Assembly (NCBI GenBank): GCA_944383765.1
Contig: CALWQT010000002.1
Coordinates: 62,001-126,000, forward strand
Length of the DNA stretch: 64,000 nucleotides
Source of the DNA: an uncultured Lachnospiraceae bacterium
GTDB lineage: Bacteria; Bacillota; Clostridia; Lachnospirales; Lachnospiraceae
Direction: 5' to 3'
Shown here piece after piece: positions 18,298 through 28,019 of this stretch. The notes beneath the pieces are model-generated. The model was not told the DNA's origin and ran no database searches. It worked only from the letters and a program-made list of their open reading frames with translations. The number at the start of each line of letters is the position of its first letter. Position 1 is the stretch's first letter. Made by a program: the position numbers and the translations under genes.

Positions 18298-19512
18298 ATG
18301 GCAGGCACTTATTCGGTTTCCCAGGTAAATGCTTATATTAAAAATATGTTTGCCCAGGACTTTGCCTTAAACCGGATATCAGTGAAAGGGGAAGTCTCCA
18401 ATTGCAAATATCATACATCCGGACATATTTACTTTACTCTTAAGGACGGAAGCAGCTCCATGGCAGCAGTGATGTTTGCCGGAAACAGGAGCGGTCTGGC
18501 GTTTCGGATGGAAGAAGGCCAGAAGGTGATTGTCACCGGGTCTGTGGAAGTTTATGAGCGGGATGGAAGATATCAGCTTTATGCAAAACAGATCACCCTG
18601 GATGGAACAGGAGATCTGTTTTTAAGATTTCAGAAACTGAGGGACGAGCTGGAAGAAATGGGGATGTTTGCGAAAGAGTATAAGCAGCCTATTCCCAAAT
18701 ATGCCAGGACCATAGGAATTGTCACCGCCAGCACGGGAGCAGCCATACGGGATATCATGAATATTGCAAAAAGAAGGAATCCTTATGTTCAGCTGGTCCT
18801 GTGTCCTGCCCTGGTGCAGGGAGAACAGGCAAAGTACAGCATTGTGCGTGGGATTGAACGGCTGGACGCTATGGGACTGGACGTGCTGATCGTAGGGCGT
18901 GGAGGCGGTTCCATAGAAGACCTGTGGGCATTTAATGAGGAAATCGTGGCAAGGGCGATTTTCAACTGCCGGACTCCCATCATATCCGCAGTTGGTCATG
19001 AGACGGATGTGACCATAGCGGATTATGTGGCGGATCTTCGTGCGCCTACTCCGTCTGCGGCAGCAGAATTGGCAGTATTTGATTACCGCCAGTTTGAGGA
19101 ACAGGTATGTTTGGGAGAAGAGAGACTGCACCGGGCTGTGGCAAGAGTGGTGGAACGGAAACGGTTTCAGATCCGTGATCTGGAATACCGCCTGAAGCTG
19201 AAAGACCCGGAGCGTCAGCTGAATGAAAAACGGCAGAGGCTGGCTGATGTGCAGGACCGGATACAGGAACTGATGGAGCGGAAGATCCAGGACACCAGGC
19301 ATAGGCTTGCTTTGATGGCAGGAAAGTTGTCAGGACTGTCTCCTTTAGATAAGATCAGCGACGGGTATGGATTTGTTACAGATGGAAACGGGAAAAGGCT
19401 GAAATCAGTGACTGATATCCAAAAAGGAGAAAACTTTCATGTGCAGCTGTCAGACGGTAAACTGACAGGAACTGTGGTGGAAATAGAAAAAGGAGAAAGA
19501 TATGTCACCTAG
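18298..19512 (+). CDS. xseA: Exodeoxyribonuclease VII large subunit
   Basis: Catalytic subunit of the bidirectional single-strand-specific exonuclease. The 404 residues show an N-terminal OB fold (ISVKGEVSNCKYHTSGHIYFTLKD), the nuclease domain (TSSTGAAIRDI-like TASTGAAIRDI, GRGGGSIEDLWAFNEE, SAVGHETD) and a coiled-coil C-terminus that binds XseB. It overlaps xseB by 11 bases. Confidence 0.96.
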   Translation: MAGTYSVSQVNAYIKNMFAQDFALNRISVKGEVSNCKYHTSGHIYFTLKDGSSSMAAVMFAGNRSGLAFRMEEGQKVIVTGSVEVYERDGRYQLYAKQITLDGTGDLFLRFQKLRDELEEMGMFAKEYKQPIPKYARTIGIVTASTGAAIRDIMNIAKRRNPYVQLVLCPALVQGEQAKYSIVRGIERLDAMGLDVLIVGRGGGSIEDLWAFNEEIVARAIFNCRTPIISAVGHETDVTIADYVADLRAPTPSAAAELAVFDYRQFEEQVCLGEERLHRAVARVVERKRFQIRDLEYRLKLKDPERQLNEKRQRLADVQDRIQELMERKIQDTRHRLALMAGKLSGLSPLDKISDGYGFVTDGNGKRLKSVTDIQKGENFHVQLSDGKLTGTVVEIEKGERYVT

Positions 19513-19729
19513 AAAGAAAACAGAACCCCAGGAAGAAAAGGAACTGTCGATTGAGGAGGCATTTGTTCAGCTGGAAGAAGTGTTGAAGCAGCTGGAAGAA
19601 GGAGAATGTTCCCTGGAGGAATCCTTTCGTTATTATGAAGAAGGAATGAAGTTGGTGAAATCCTGCCATGATAAGATTGAGAAAGTAGAACGGCAGATCC
19701 AGGTGCTGAGTGGGGAGGATGAAGAATGA
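19502..19729 (+). CDS. xseB: Exodeoxyribonuclease VII small subunit
   Basis: A 75-residue helical partner of XseA. The hallmark pattern IEEAFVQLEEVLKQLEEGE..LEESFRYYEEGMKLVK is present. It is coupled to xseA and to the following prenyltransferase gene by overlapping start/stop codons. Confidence 0.94.
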   Translation: MSPRKKTEPQEEKELSIEEAFVQLEEVLKQLEEGECSLEESFRYYEEGMKLVKSCHDKIEKVERQIQVLSGEDEE

Positions 19730-20616
19730 GCAAGATGATAGAATGCCTGCACCAATATACCATGGAGACAGAGGAAGTGATCAGAAAATATCTTCCTCCG
19801 GTGGAAGGATTTCAAAAGACGGTGCTGGATGCTATGGATTACAGTGTCAATGCAGGAGGAAAAAGGCTCAGACCTTTGCTGATGCGGGAATGTTATCGCC
19901 TGTTTGGGGGAAAGAGTGAAGAAGTGGAGCCGTTTATGGCTGCCATCGAAATGATACACACGTCTTCCCTGATCCATGATGACCTTCCCTGCATGGATAA
20001 TGATACGTTACGCCGGGGAAAGCCTACGGCGTGGGTGAAATACGGATATGATATGGCGGTGCTGGCAGGGGATGGCCTGATGATCTATGCCTTTGAAACT
20101 GCAGCTAAAGCTTTTTCCATGGGGGCAGATCCGGAAAAAGTGGGGCGAAGCATCGGTATTTTAGCGGAAAAAACAGGAATTTACGGGATGATAGGCGGCC
20201 AGACCGTAGACGTGGAACTGGCAGGAAAGCCGATTCCCAGAGAAAAACTGGATTTCATTTACCGGTTAAAAACAGGAGCTTTGCTGGAGGCTTCCCTGAT
20301 GATCGGGGCAGTGCTGGCAGGGGCTTCGGAACAGGAGATCCAGACAGTGGAAGAGATTGCTTCCCTGGTGGGCCTGGCATTTCAGATTCAGGACGATATC
20401 CTGGATGTGACCGGTGATCCGGAAGTGTTGGGAAAACCGGCGCTCAGTGATGAAAAAAATCATAAGACTACTTATGTGACCCTGGAAGGTCTGGAAAAAG
20501 CGGGAAAAGATGTGAAAGAGATTTCCGAAATAGCTGTCAGCCTTCTTCGCAGTCTGGACCGGAACAATCAGTTTCTGGAGGAGCTGATCATTATGCTGAC
20601 GGACAGGAAGAACTGA
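19726..20616 (+). CDS. ispA: Polyprenyl synthetase (farnesyl/geranyl diphosphate synthase)
   Basis: Condenses isopentenyl diphosphate with allylic diphosphates to make the short isoprenoid precursor of undecaprenyl and quinone lipids. The first Asp-rich motif is DDLPCMDND and the second is DDILD; GGKRLRP near the N-terminus binds diphosphate. Its 296 residues fit the FPP synthase group. Dxs, the first enzyme of the same (MEP) isoprenoid pathway, is the next gene. Confidence 0.94.
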   Translation: MSKMIECLHQYTMETEEVIRKYLPPVEGFQKTVLDAMDYSVNAGGKRLRPLLMRECYRLFGGKSEEVEPFMAAIEMIHTSSLIHDDLPCMDNDTLRRGKPTAWVKYGYDMAVLAGDGLMIYAFETAAKAFSMGADPEKVGRSIGILAEKTGIYGMIGGQTVDVELAGKPIPREKLDFIYRLKTGALLEASLMIGAVLAGASEQEIQTVEEIASLVGLAFQIQDDILDVTGDPEVLGKPALSDEKNHKTTYVTLEGLEKAGKDVKEISEIAVSLLRSLDRNNQFLEELIIMLTDRKN

Positions 20617-20647
20617 GCCTGGTACGGAAAAGGAAAGAGTTGTTGAA

Positions 20648-22519
20648 ATGATATTGGAACGGATAGAAAAACCGGAAGATATAAAAAAATTGACCGGTGA
20701 AGAGCTGAAAACCCTGGCGGCTGAGATACGCCAGTTTCTGGTAGAGAAAATCAGCTGTACCGGGGGACATCTGGCATCGAATCTGGGTGTGGTAGAATTG
20801 ACCATTGCCCTGTATTTGAGCTTTAACCTGCCGGCTGACAAGGTGATCTGGGATGTTGGGCATCAGGCCTATACGCATAAAATACTCAGCGGCAGAAGGG
20901 AAATGTTTGATGAACTGCGTCAGTATGGAGGATTGAGCGGATTTCCGAAAAGGAAAGAGAGCCCTTATGACGCATTTGACACAGGACATAGTTCCACTTC
21001 CATCTCTGCAGGCCTGGGAATGGCTCAGGGAAGGGATATCCTGGGACAGGACCATTATGTGGTCTCCGTGATCGGTGATGGGGCATTGACGGGAGGAATG
21101 GCATATGAAGCGTTAAATAATGCGGCCAGGATGAACCGGAATTTTATCATTGTGCTGAATGATAATAATATGTCCATTTCTGAGAATGTGGGAGGAATGT
21201 CCAAATATCTGAATGGAATCAGGACCGGAGAAGGTTATAATGGTTTAAAGCGGGCTGTGAACAGCGGACTGGAAAAGCTTCCTGTGGTGGGGAAGCCCCT
21301 GATCGATAAGATCAGCCGTACGAAAAACGGCATCAAGCAGCTGCTGATTCCGGGAATGTTGTTTGAGAATATGGGAATCACCTATCTGGGCCCGGTAGAC
21401 GGACATAATATCAAAGCTTTGTGCCAGGTATTCCGGGAAGCGAAAAAACTGGACCATGCGGTTCTGGTCCATGTGAGAACGAAAAAAGGAAAGGGTTATC
21501 TGCCGGCAGAAAAGAATCCTGCCCGATTCCATGGGATTTCTCCGTTTGATGTGGAAACAGGAAAACCGAAAACAGAGAAAACCTATCCGGATTATACGGA
21601 TGTATTTTCCAAAAAGATATGCCAGCTGGCGGAGAAAGACAGCAGGATCGTGGCAGTGACGGCAGCAATGCCGGACGGAACAGGCCTGAAACGGTTTGCC
21701 ACAAAGTTTCCGGATCGTTTTTTTGATGTGGGGATTGCGGAGGAACATGCGGTCACATCAGCGGCAGGTATGGCTGCTGCCGGACTTCGGCCGGTGGTGG
21801 CTGTATATTCTTCTTTTTTACAGAGAGGTTACGACCAGATCGTTCATGATGTGTGTATCCAGAACCTGCCGGTTCTGTTCTGTGTGGACCGGGCAGGGCT
21901 TGTGGGAAGTGATGGAGAGACCCATCAGGGAATCTTTGATTATTCTTTCCTGACTTCGGTACCGAATATGAGCGTATTTGCCCCCAAAAACCTTTGGGAA
22001 CTGAGGCAGGCCCTGGACTTTGCCATGACTTATGACCGGCCTTTTGCTATTCGCTATCCCAGGGGACAGGCTTATCGGGGACTGAAAGAGTTTCAGGCTC
22101 CCATTGAATACGGCAAGGGAGAGATGATCTACGAAGAATCGGATTATGCCCTGCTGGCGGTGGGAAGCATGGTGAGCACGGCAGAACATATCCGGGAAAA
22201 ATGGAAGGAAAAAGGCTTTTCCTGTACCCTCGCCAATGGACGCTTTGTAAAGCCCATTGATTGTCAGCTGATCAGCCGTTTGGCCCAAAAACATGATAAG
22301 CTGGTGACATTGGAAGAAAATGTGCTGCAGGGAGGATATGGGCTGGCAGTGACAGCCTATGTCCACGAACATTATCCCCAGGTGAAGGTGTTGAATATCG
22401 CTTTACCGGATGCTTATGTGGAGCATGGGAATGTATCCAAGCTGCGGGAAGGGCTGGGAATCGACAGCGATTCTGTGGTCAGGCGCATGGAGGAGTATTT
22501 TCTGAATGAAAAGGAGTAA
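20648..22519 (+). CDS. dxs: 1-deoxy-D-xylulose-5-phosphate synthase
   Basis: Thiamine-diphosphate enzyme that joins pyruvate and glyceraldehyde-3-phosphate at the start of the MEP pathway. The 623 residues include GHQAYTHKILSGR, the ThDP motif GDGALTGGMAYEALN..., DGHN, the transketolase pyrimidine domain (GIAEEHAVTSAAGMA) and the C-terminal domain. It lies 31 bp after ispA, with AAGGAAAG upstream of the start. Confidence 0.97.
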   Translation: MILERIEKPEDIKKLTGEELKTLAAEIRQFLVEKISCTGGHLASNLGVVELTIALYLSFNLPADKVIWDVGHQAYTHKILSGRREMFDELRQYGGLSGFPKRKESPYDAFDTGHSSTSISAGLGMAQGRDILGQDHYVVSVIGDGALTGGMAYEALNNAARMNRNFIIVLNDNNMSISENVGGMSKYLNGIRTGEGYNGLKRAVNSGLEKLPVVGKPLIDKISRTKNGIKQLLIPGMLFENMGITYLGPVDGHNIKALCQVFREAKKLDHAVLVHVRTKKGKGYLPAEKNPARFHGISPFDVETGKPKTEKTYPDYTDVFSKKICQLAEKDSRIVAVTAAMPDGTGLKRFATKFPDRFFDVGIAEEHAVTSAAGMAAAGLRPVVAVYSSFLQRGYDQIVHDVCIQNLPVLFCVDRAGLVGSDGETHQGIFDYSFLTSVPNMSVFAPKNLWELRQALDFAMTYDRPFAIRYPRGQAYRGLKEFQAPIEYGKGEMIYEESDYALLAVGSMVSTAEHIREKWKEKGFSCTLANGRFVKPIDCQLISRLAQKHDKLVTLEENVLQGGYGLAVTAYVHEHYPQVKVLNIALPDAYVEHGNVSKLREGLGIDSDSVVRRMEEYFLNEKE

Positions 22520-22525
22520 CAGCAG

Positions 22526-23329
22526 ATGAAAGAACGGTTGGACGTTTTGCTGGTAAACCGCGGTCTGGCGGAGTCCAGGGAAAAGGCAAAAGCAGTGATC
22601 ATGTCCGGGATCGTATATGTGGACGGCCAGAAAGAAGATAAAGCAGGAAGTACTTTTGAGAGTACGGTTGCAATTGAAGTAAGAGGACATACCCTGGCAT
22701 ATGTGAGCAGGGGAGGCCTGAAGCTGGAAAAGGCCATGAAGTGTTTTGGCGTCCGTCTGGACGGGAAGATCTGTATGGATGTAGGGGCATCCACAGGAGG
22801 TTTTACGGATTGCATGCTCCAGAACGGGGCGGTAAAAGTGTATTCAGTAGATGTAGGCCATGGACAGCTGGCATGGAAACTGCGGAATGATGAACGGGTA
22901 GTCTGTATGGAAAAGACGAATATCCGGTATGTGACACCGGATGATATCCCGGAGCGGATAGAGTTTGCGTCTATCGATGTTTCCTTTATTTCTCTGACGA
23001 AAGTGCTGGGACCGGTCAGGGAACTTCTGACAGAGACAGGGGAAGTTGTGTGTCTGATCAAACCTCAGTTTGAGGCTGGAAGGGAAAAAGTAGGGAAAAA
23101 AGGTGTGGTGCGGGAAAAAAGCACTCATTTGGAAGTGATCAGTATGGTGATGGGATTTGCACAAAGCATTGGATTTGACCTGCTGAATCTGGACTATTCC
23201 CCCATTAAAGGGCCGGAGGGCAATATAGAGTACCTGCTGTATCTGAGGAAGCGTGAGGACGGCGGTGAGGGCCAGGCGGAAGGAATTTCCCCGGAAACTG
23301 TTGTGGAAAACGCACATAAATGCTTGTAG
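22526..23329 (+). CDS. tlyA: TlyA family rRNA 2'-O-methyltransferase
   Basis: The 267 residues comprise an N-terminal S4 RNA-binding domain (RLDVLLVNRGLAESREKAKA) followed by an FtsJ/RrmJ-like methyltransferase with the SAM motif MDVGASTGGFTDCML and ASIDVSFISL. TlyA enzymes methylate 2'-O-ribose of cytidines in 16S (and in some species 23S) rRNA and affect capreomycin sensitivity. Some homologues are also called haemolysins, but rRNA modification is the supported role. It starts 6 bp after dxs. Confidence 0.93.
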   Translation: MKERLDVLLVNRGLAESREKAKAVIMSGIVYVDGQKEDKAGSTFESTVAIEVRGHTLAYVSRGGLKLEKAMKCFGVRLDGKICMDVGASTGGFTDCMLQNGAVKVYSVDVGHGQLAWKLRNDERVVCMEKTNIRYVTPDDIPERIEFASIDVSFISLTKVLGPVRELLTETGEVVCLIKPQFEAGREKVGKKGVVREKSTHLEVISMVMGFAQSIGFDLLNLDYSPIKGPEGNIEYLLYLRKREDGGEGQAEGISPETVVENAHKCL

Positions 23330-23336
23330 GAGACCC

Positions 23337-24203
23337 ATGAAACGATTTTACATTATAGCGAATGAAGGAAAAGAGTATACAGGCGAGATCCTGAGGAAAA
23401 TGAAGGATTATCTTGCTTTAAAAGGAGGCTCCTGCGTCATCAGGGGCGGAGAAGAATGGGAGGAGGGAACAAGGCCCGGAAGTGGTTTTAAATATACCAA
23501 TCCGGCTGAAGTCCCTGCAGATACAGACTGTGTGATCACACTGGGGGGTGATGGGACTCTGATCCAGGCTGCCAGAGACCTGGCAGGGCTGAATCTTCCT
23601 CTTGTAGGCATCAATCTGGGAACTCTCGGGTATCTGACCCAGGGAAGCATAAAAGATGTGACGGATGTGCTGGATTCTTTGTTAAACGGAAACTACGTGC
23701 TGGAACGGCGGATGATGCTGGAAGGCAGGACCATGGGAAAAGATGGGAAAACCTATCAGGGTGTGGCACTGAATGAGATCGTGGTGACCAGAAAAGATTC
23801 TATGAAAGTAGTGAAAGTATCTGTAAGTGTGAATGGGAGATTTTTCAGCAGCTATACTGCCAATGGCGTGATCCTTTCCACGCCTACCGGTTCTACTGCT
23901 TACAATCTGTCAGCAGGAGGCCCCATATCGGCCCCTAATTGCAGGATTATGATACTGACTCCCATATGTTCCCATACTTTGAATATGAGAAGTATCCTGC
24001 TGTGCGCAGATGATACGGTGAGGATTGAGATAGAAAGTGACGGAGACGGGGAACAGACAGCTGTATTTGACGGAGATGCAGCGGTAGATATGTCAAAGGG
24101 AGATGCCATAGAGATCAGCCGTTCTGCTGTGGAGACCACTATGGTGAAACTGAATGATATTTCCTTTTTGGATAATTTGAGGAATAAAATGGCTGGTATC
24201 TAG
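23337..24203 (+). CDS. nadK: NAD kinase
   Basis: Phosphorylates NAD to NADP. The 288 residues carry the family signature GGDGTLIQAARDL, the conserved LNEIVVTR and the Gly/Ser-rich STPTGSTAYNLSAGGP. The start at 23337 follows TAGGAGACCC; the longer frame from 23253 lies inside tlyA and lacks a site. It is the seventh gene of the nusB operon. Confidence 0.95.
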   Translation: MKRFYIIANEGKEYTGEILRKMKDYLALKGGSCVIRGGEEWEEGTRPGSGFKYTNPAEVPADTDCVITLGGDGTLIQAARDLAGLNLPLVGINLGTLGYLTQGSIKDVTDVLDSLLNGNYVLERRMMLEGRTMGKDGKTYQGVALNEIVVTRKDSMKVVKVSVSVNGRFFSSYTANGVILSTPTGSTAYNLSAGGPISAPNCRIMILTPICSHTLNMRSILLCADDTVRIEIESDGDGEQTAVFDGDAAVDMSKGDAIEISRSAVETTMVKLNDISFLDNLRNKMAGI

Positions 24204-24218
24204 GCGAGGAGGAAAAAC

Positions 24219-24668
24219 ATGAAACTGGAGAGACACAGTAAGATTGTAGAGTTGATCGGGAAGTACGAAATTGAAACCCAGGAGGAACTGGCAGAGTACC
24301 TGAACAGAGAAGGATTTAATGTGACCCAGGCTACTGTATCCAGGGATATCCGGGAACTGAAGCTGTCTAAGGTACAGATGGAGAATGGGAAACAGCGTTA
24401 TGTGGTTTTTCAGAATAAAGAAGGCTACAGTGAAAAATATATCCGTATTTTGAAAGATGGTTTTCTGTCTATGGATATGGCGCAGAATATCCTGGTGATC
24501 AAAACCGTAGAAGGAATGGCCATGGCGGTGGCAGCAGCTTTAGATGCGATTCATTTTCATGAAATCGTCGGGTGCGTAGCGGGGGACAATGCCATCCTTT
24601 GCGCTGTGCGCAGTGTAGATGATACGATCATTGTTATGGATAAGATCAAGAAACTCATTGCCGGTTAA
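24219..24668 (+). CDS. argR: Arginine repressor ArgR/AhrC
   Basis: Hexameric arginine-dependent regulator. The 149 residues consist of an N-terminal winged helix (ETQEELAEYLNREGFNVTQATVSRDIRELKLSK) and a C-terminal arginine-binding oligomerisation domain (GDNAILCAVRSVDD). GGAGG lies 7-8 nt before ATG. In Firmicutes it is usually located directly before recN, as here. Confidence 0.96.
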   Translation: MKLERHSKIVELIGKYEIETQEELAEYLNREGFNVTQATVSRDIRELKLSKVQMENGKQRYVVFQNKEGYSEKYIRILKDGFLSMDMAQNILVIKTVEGMAMAVAAALDAIHFHEIVGCVAGDNAILCAVRSVDDTIIVMDKIKKLIAG

Positions 24669-24689
24669 TGACGGGAGGAGTGAAGCGGT

Positions 24690-26363
24690 ATGCTGTTGGA
24701 GCTGCATGTGCGCAATCTGGCGTTGATTGAAAAGGCAGATGTGGAATTTGGACGGGGATTAAATATCCTTACAGGGGAGACGGGATCAGGAAAATCGATT
24801 TTCATGGGTTCTGTCAATATGGCCCTGGGAGGGAAAGCTCCGAAAGATATGGTAAGAAAAGGGGCGGAATATGCCTATATTGAGCTGATCTTTCATGTGG
24901 ATGAGGAAAAAGGAAAAGCTTTGCGGAAGCTGGGAGTAAGCCCGGATGAAGAGGGGATTCTGATTGTTTCCAGAAAGATCATGGCGTCCAGGAGCGTGAG
25001 CCGGGTCAATGATGAGACGGTAACAGTAGGGCGCCTTCGGGAAATCACAGGTCTGCTTCTGGATATTCATGGACAGCATGACCATCAGTCATTGCTGTAT
25101 CGGTCCAAACATCTGGAGATCCTGGATCTGTTTGCGGGGACGGAAGGTTTGAAAAAGAATCTGGCTGAAGCTTACCGTACCTATTGCAGTCTGCTGGAGA
25201 CAGCGGAGAGTTTTCACACAGATGAAGAGAGCAGGAGAAGAGAGGCGGATTTCCTTCGTTTTGAGATCGGTGAGATTGAAATGGCTGATTTAAAACCTGG
25301 GGAAGAGGAAGAGTTGTCCAAGGAATACCGGCGTTTTGCAGGAAGCAGGAAGATCCGGGAGGCACTGGCAGCTGCTTATGAGGCAGCGACTGCAGTCGAC
25401 CTGGGAATTGCCAGGAAAGGCGTGGAAGAGGCAGCCAGATATGAAGAGAGCCTGGACCGGCTGAAAGATCAGCTGTTCGATGCAGAAGCGATTTTGAATG
25501 ATACGGTTCATGAGATTTCTGCGTATCTGGACAGCATGGTATTTGATGAAGAAGAGTTCTGCCGCATTCAGGAACGGCTGGATCAGATCCGGAATCTGGA
25601 AGCTAAGTATGGGGGAAGCGAACGCTCGGTTTTGGAATGTCTGGAACAAAAGAAAGAGCGGCTTGATGAACTGGAGCATTACGATATGCGCCGGCAGCAG
25701 GCGGAAAAGGAACTGGAGGAAAGCGGAAAGGTCCTGGATACCCTCTGCAGTCAGCTGTCGGTGATGCGCAGAGAGGCAGCAGGGAGCCTGTCAGAACGGA
25801 TCAGAAAAAGTCTTCTGGACCTGAATTTCCTGGATGTACAGTTTGAAATTTCCTTCAAAAAGCTGGAAAAATATGCGGCTCATGGATTTGATGAGGTGGA
25901 ATTTTTGATTTCTACCAATCCTGGTGAGGGAGTGAAGCCGCTGGGAATGGTGGCTTCCGGCGGAGAACTTTCCAGGATCATGCTGGCAATCAAGACAGTA
26001 CTGGCGGATGTGGATGATGTGCCTACTTTGATCTTTGATGAAATCGATACCGGGATCAGCGGCCGTACTGCCCAGAAAGTGGCAGAAAAGCTGGCGGTTA
26101 TTTCCGGCAGCAGGCAGGTCATCTGCATTACTCACCTGCCGCAGATCGCTGCTATGGCGGATTGCCATTTTGAAATGGCCAAGGAGCCGAAAGATGCGAA
26201 AACAGTGACTACGATCCGGAGATTGTCAGATGAAAGTATTCCGGAAGAATTGGCCAGACTGCTGGGAGGTGTGGAGATCACTGAGGCAGTGACGGAAAAC
26301 GCCAGAGAAATGAAGAAAATGGCTGACCAGACGAAAGAAAGGGTCAGAAGCCAGCATGGATAG
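24690..26363 (+). CDS. recN: DNA repair protein RecN
   Basis: SMC-like ATPase for double-strand-break repair. The 557 residues have N-terminal Walker A GETGSGKS, Q-loop region DIHGQHDHQSLL, a central coiled coil (~residues 150-390), the ABC signature VASGGELSRIMLA and Walker B LIFDEIDTGISGRTA. It ends the co-directional run; a strong terminator follows and the next gene is on the other strand. Confidence 0.97.
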   Translation: MLLELHVRNLALIEKADVEFGRGLNILTGETGSGKSIFMGSVNMALGGKAPKDMVRKGAEYAYIELIFHVDEEKGKALRKLGVSPDEEGILIVSRKIMASRSVSRVNDETVTVGRLREITGLLLDIHGQHDHQSLLYRSKHLEILDLFAGTEGLKKNLAEAYRTYCSLLETAESFHTDEESRRREADFLRFEIGEIEMADLKPGEEEELSKEYRRFAGSRKIREALAAAYEAATAVDLGIARKGVEEAARYEESLDRLKDQLFDAEAILNDTVHEISAYLDSMVFDEEEFCRIQERLDQIRNLEAKYGGSERSVLECLEQKKERLDELEHYDMRRQQAEKELEESGKVLDTLCSQLSVMRREAAGSLSERIRKSLLDLNFLDVQFEISFKKLEKYAAHGFDEVEFLISTNPGEGVKPLGMVASGGELSRIMLAIKTVLADVDDVPTLIFDEIDTGISGRTAQKVAEKLAVISGSRQVICITHLPQIAAMADCHFEMAKEPKDAKTVTTIRRLSDESIPEELARLLGGVEITEAVTENAREMKKMADQTKERVRSQHG

Positions 26364-26377
26364 CTATGTAGATAAGG

Positions 26378-26419
26378 ATCAGGAAAAAGCAGACCTGCTT
26401 TTTCCTGATTTTTGTTTTT
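26378..26419 (+). terminator. Intrinsic terminator after recN
   Basis: Long stem ATCAGGAAAAAGCAG / CTGCTTTTTCCTGAT followed by TTTTTGTTTTT. It lies between the convergent recN and spoIVB genes; the T-tract favours the plus strand. Confidence 0.92.
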
Positions 26420-26440
26420 GGGGCATTATTTGAAAATCCG

Positions 26441-27718
26441 TCAATGAGCCAGCATATTTTCAATAAAAATCCCATAGCCTTTTGTGGAGTCCTGAATGAA
26501 TACGTGGGTGACGGCTCCGATCAATTTACCGTTCTGGATAATAGGGCTTCCGCTCATACCCTGGACGATGCCTCCGGTGAGATTTAAAAGTTCCTCATCG
26601 GTGACTTTGATCACCATACCTTTGCTGGTTTTATCAGAGCTGTAATCTACCTTCAGGATTTCAATGTCATAATCCTTTAATTCGCCGGAAACGCTGCTGC
26701 GGATCGTAGCAGGACCTTCCTGGACATCCTGCTTGTAACCGATTTCCAGAGGTTCTGACTCCAGACGTTCCTGAAACCGGCTGTTGACGGTACCGAAGAT
26801 GCCTTCTTCTATGTTGGCATTGATTTCTCCCAGTACAGAACCTGGGCCATAGTAGATCACTCCCGACATAACCCCAGGTTTGCCTGTGGACCCTTTTTCG
26901 ATTCCCATGATAGCTGTCTCATAAAGGGAACCGCTTTCAATCTGTACGGTTTCGCCGGTATCGCTGTCGCTGATACCGTGACCTAAAGCTCCAAAATTGC
27001 CGTTAGGATCCACATAAGTCATAGTACCGATTCCCTGGGTATCATCCCTGACCCAGGCTCCCAGCTTGTAATCTCCTTCTGCGGTCTGGACAGGGTCTAC
27101 TTTTACATCAATAGCCTGTCCGGCCCGTCGGACTGTGAGCACAGCTTCTTCCCCGGCTGTATGGTTGACAGCTTCTATCAACTGTTCTTTTGTGTTTAAA
27201 GGTGTTCCATTGATCGCTTCAATGTAGTCTCCTGACTGGAGGATTCCAAGTGCCGGCTCCTTGGAGGTCCCGTCAGGAGAAGTCACTTCTCCTGTGCCTA
27301 TGACCATGATACCGTTGGATTTTAAGTAAATGCCTACAGGAAGACCGCAGGGAGTCGCGTATTGGGTGTCCACTACGTCTACCTGGATATTTTTTAAATG
27401 AAACAGGCCAAATAACTTGAGATTCAGCTGGTAACTGCCTTTTTTAGTGGCATACATGGTAAATGGAGAGTTTTTGGTGATCTTGATTTCTTCTGCCGGG
27501 ATATTTGAACCATTTCCCAGGGCAACTTCTTCACTCTCTGACAGTAAGGTAGAAGTCAGAAGACCGGGAAAATGAAACGATTCCACATGATCTTCCACAA
27601 TAGAAAAATGGTCAGGAATCATATGTTCCACATAATAGCAGGTGAATCCCACGGCAGACAGAAGGGCGGCAAAGAACGTTCCGGTCACATATCTCTTGAA
27701 TTTCCGTAGTCCTGTCAT
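26441..27718 (-). CDS. spoIVB: SpoIVB peptidase (S55), inverted relative to its usual neighbours
   Basis: Serine protease secreted from the forespore that cleaves SpoIVFA and so triggers sigma-K activation. The 425 residues have an N-terminal membrane/signal segment (~residues 10-30), a PDZ domain (GILQSGDYIEAINGTPL) and the S55 peptidase with His in GALGHG and nucleophile Ser in GMSGSPIIQNGKLIG. In Bacillus the order recN-spoIVB-spo0A is collinear; here spoIVB alone is on the minus strand, divergent from spo0A. AGGAGG precedes the start on the minus strand. Confidence 0.94.
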   Translation of the reverse strand: MTGLRKFKRYVTGTFFAALLSAVGFTCYYVEHMIPDHFSIVEDHVESFHFPGLLTSTLLSESEEVALGNGSNIPAEEIKITKNSPFTMYATKKGSYQLNLKLFGLFHLKNIQVDVVDTQYATPCGLPVGIYLKSNGIMVIGTGEVTSPDGTSKEPALGILQSGDYIEAINGTPLNTKEQLIEAVNHTAGEEAVLTVRRAGQAIDVKVDPVQTAEGDYKLGAWVRDDTQGIGTMTYVDPNGNFGALGHGISDSDTGETVQIESGSLYETAIMGIEKGSTGKPGVMSGVIYYGPGSVLGEINANIEEGIFGTVNSRFQERLESEPLEIGYKQDVQEGPATIRSSVSGELKDYDIEILKVDYSSDKTSKGMVIKVTDEELLNLTGGIVQGMSGSPIIQNGKLIGAVTHVFIQDSTKGYGIFIENMLAH

Positions 27719-27759
27719 TTCACATACCTCCTCTTGTTCTGATAAATCCGCTCCGTTTG

Positions 27760-27786
27760 TAGTATGTGGAGGAACCGGAAAATCAC
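27760..27786 (-). promoter_or_regulatory. Candidate forespore (sigma-F/G-like) promoter of spoIVB
   Basis: On the minus strand a -10 CATACTA is preceded by GTGAT with a 15-bp spacer. The -10 matches the sigma-G/F type CATNNTA; the -35 is imperfect. The position gives a ~35-nt leader to spoIVB, which is sigma-F/G controlled in Bacillus. Confidence 0.4.
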
Positions 27787-27886
27787 ACTGCTATATTTTT
27801 GCCCGGAATGGCAGTTCTTACATATTTGAAAAATGCTTTCCATGGTTATTATGGAAGAAGAGAGAAGAATTATGCGAAAAAGAATG

Positions 27887-27978
27887 TTCGACACAGAAGG
27901 ACAAAAGAAAAAAGCAAAAGGAAACGCAGTTTGGGGAAATTCAAAAAACAGCACAACAAAATTCGTCAGATTTCGTCT
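27887..27978. promoter_or_regulatory. Cluster of Spo0A-box-like sites upstream of spo0A
   Basis: The 367-bp spoIVB-spo0A gap has no credible gene. On the minus strand it contains TGTCGAA (27887-27893) and TGACGAA (27962-27968), both exact matches to the TGNCGAA 0A-box core, and AGACGAA (27972-27978) with one mismatch. All lie 40-135 bp upstream of the proximal spo0A promoter, which is consistent with autoregulation. Confidence 0.5.
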
Positions 27979-28019
27979 TATAAAGCAGAGGAGGTGTCAG
28001 ATTTTGCGATGGATTCTCA

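Noticed and set aside
22414..23061. Minus-strand 215-codon frame across dxs and tlyA
   Set aside because: Shadow frame: Ser/Thr-rich translation antisense to two conserved genes and no start signals.
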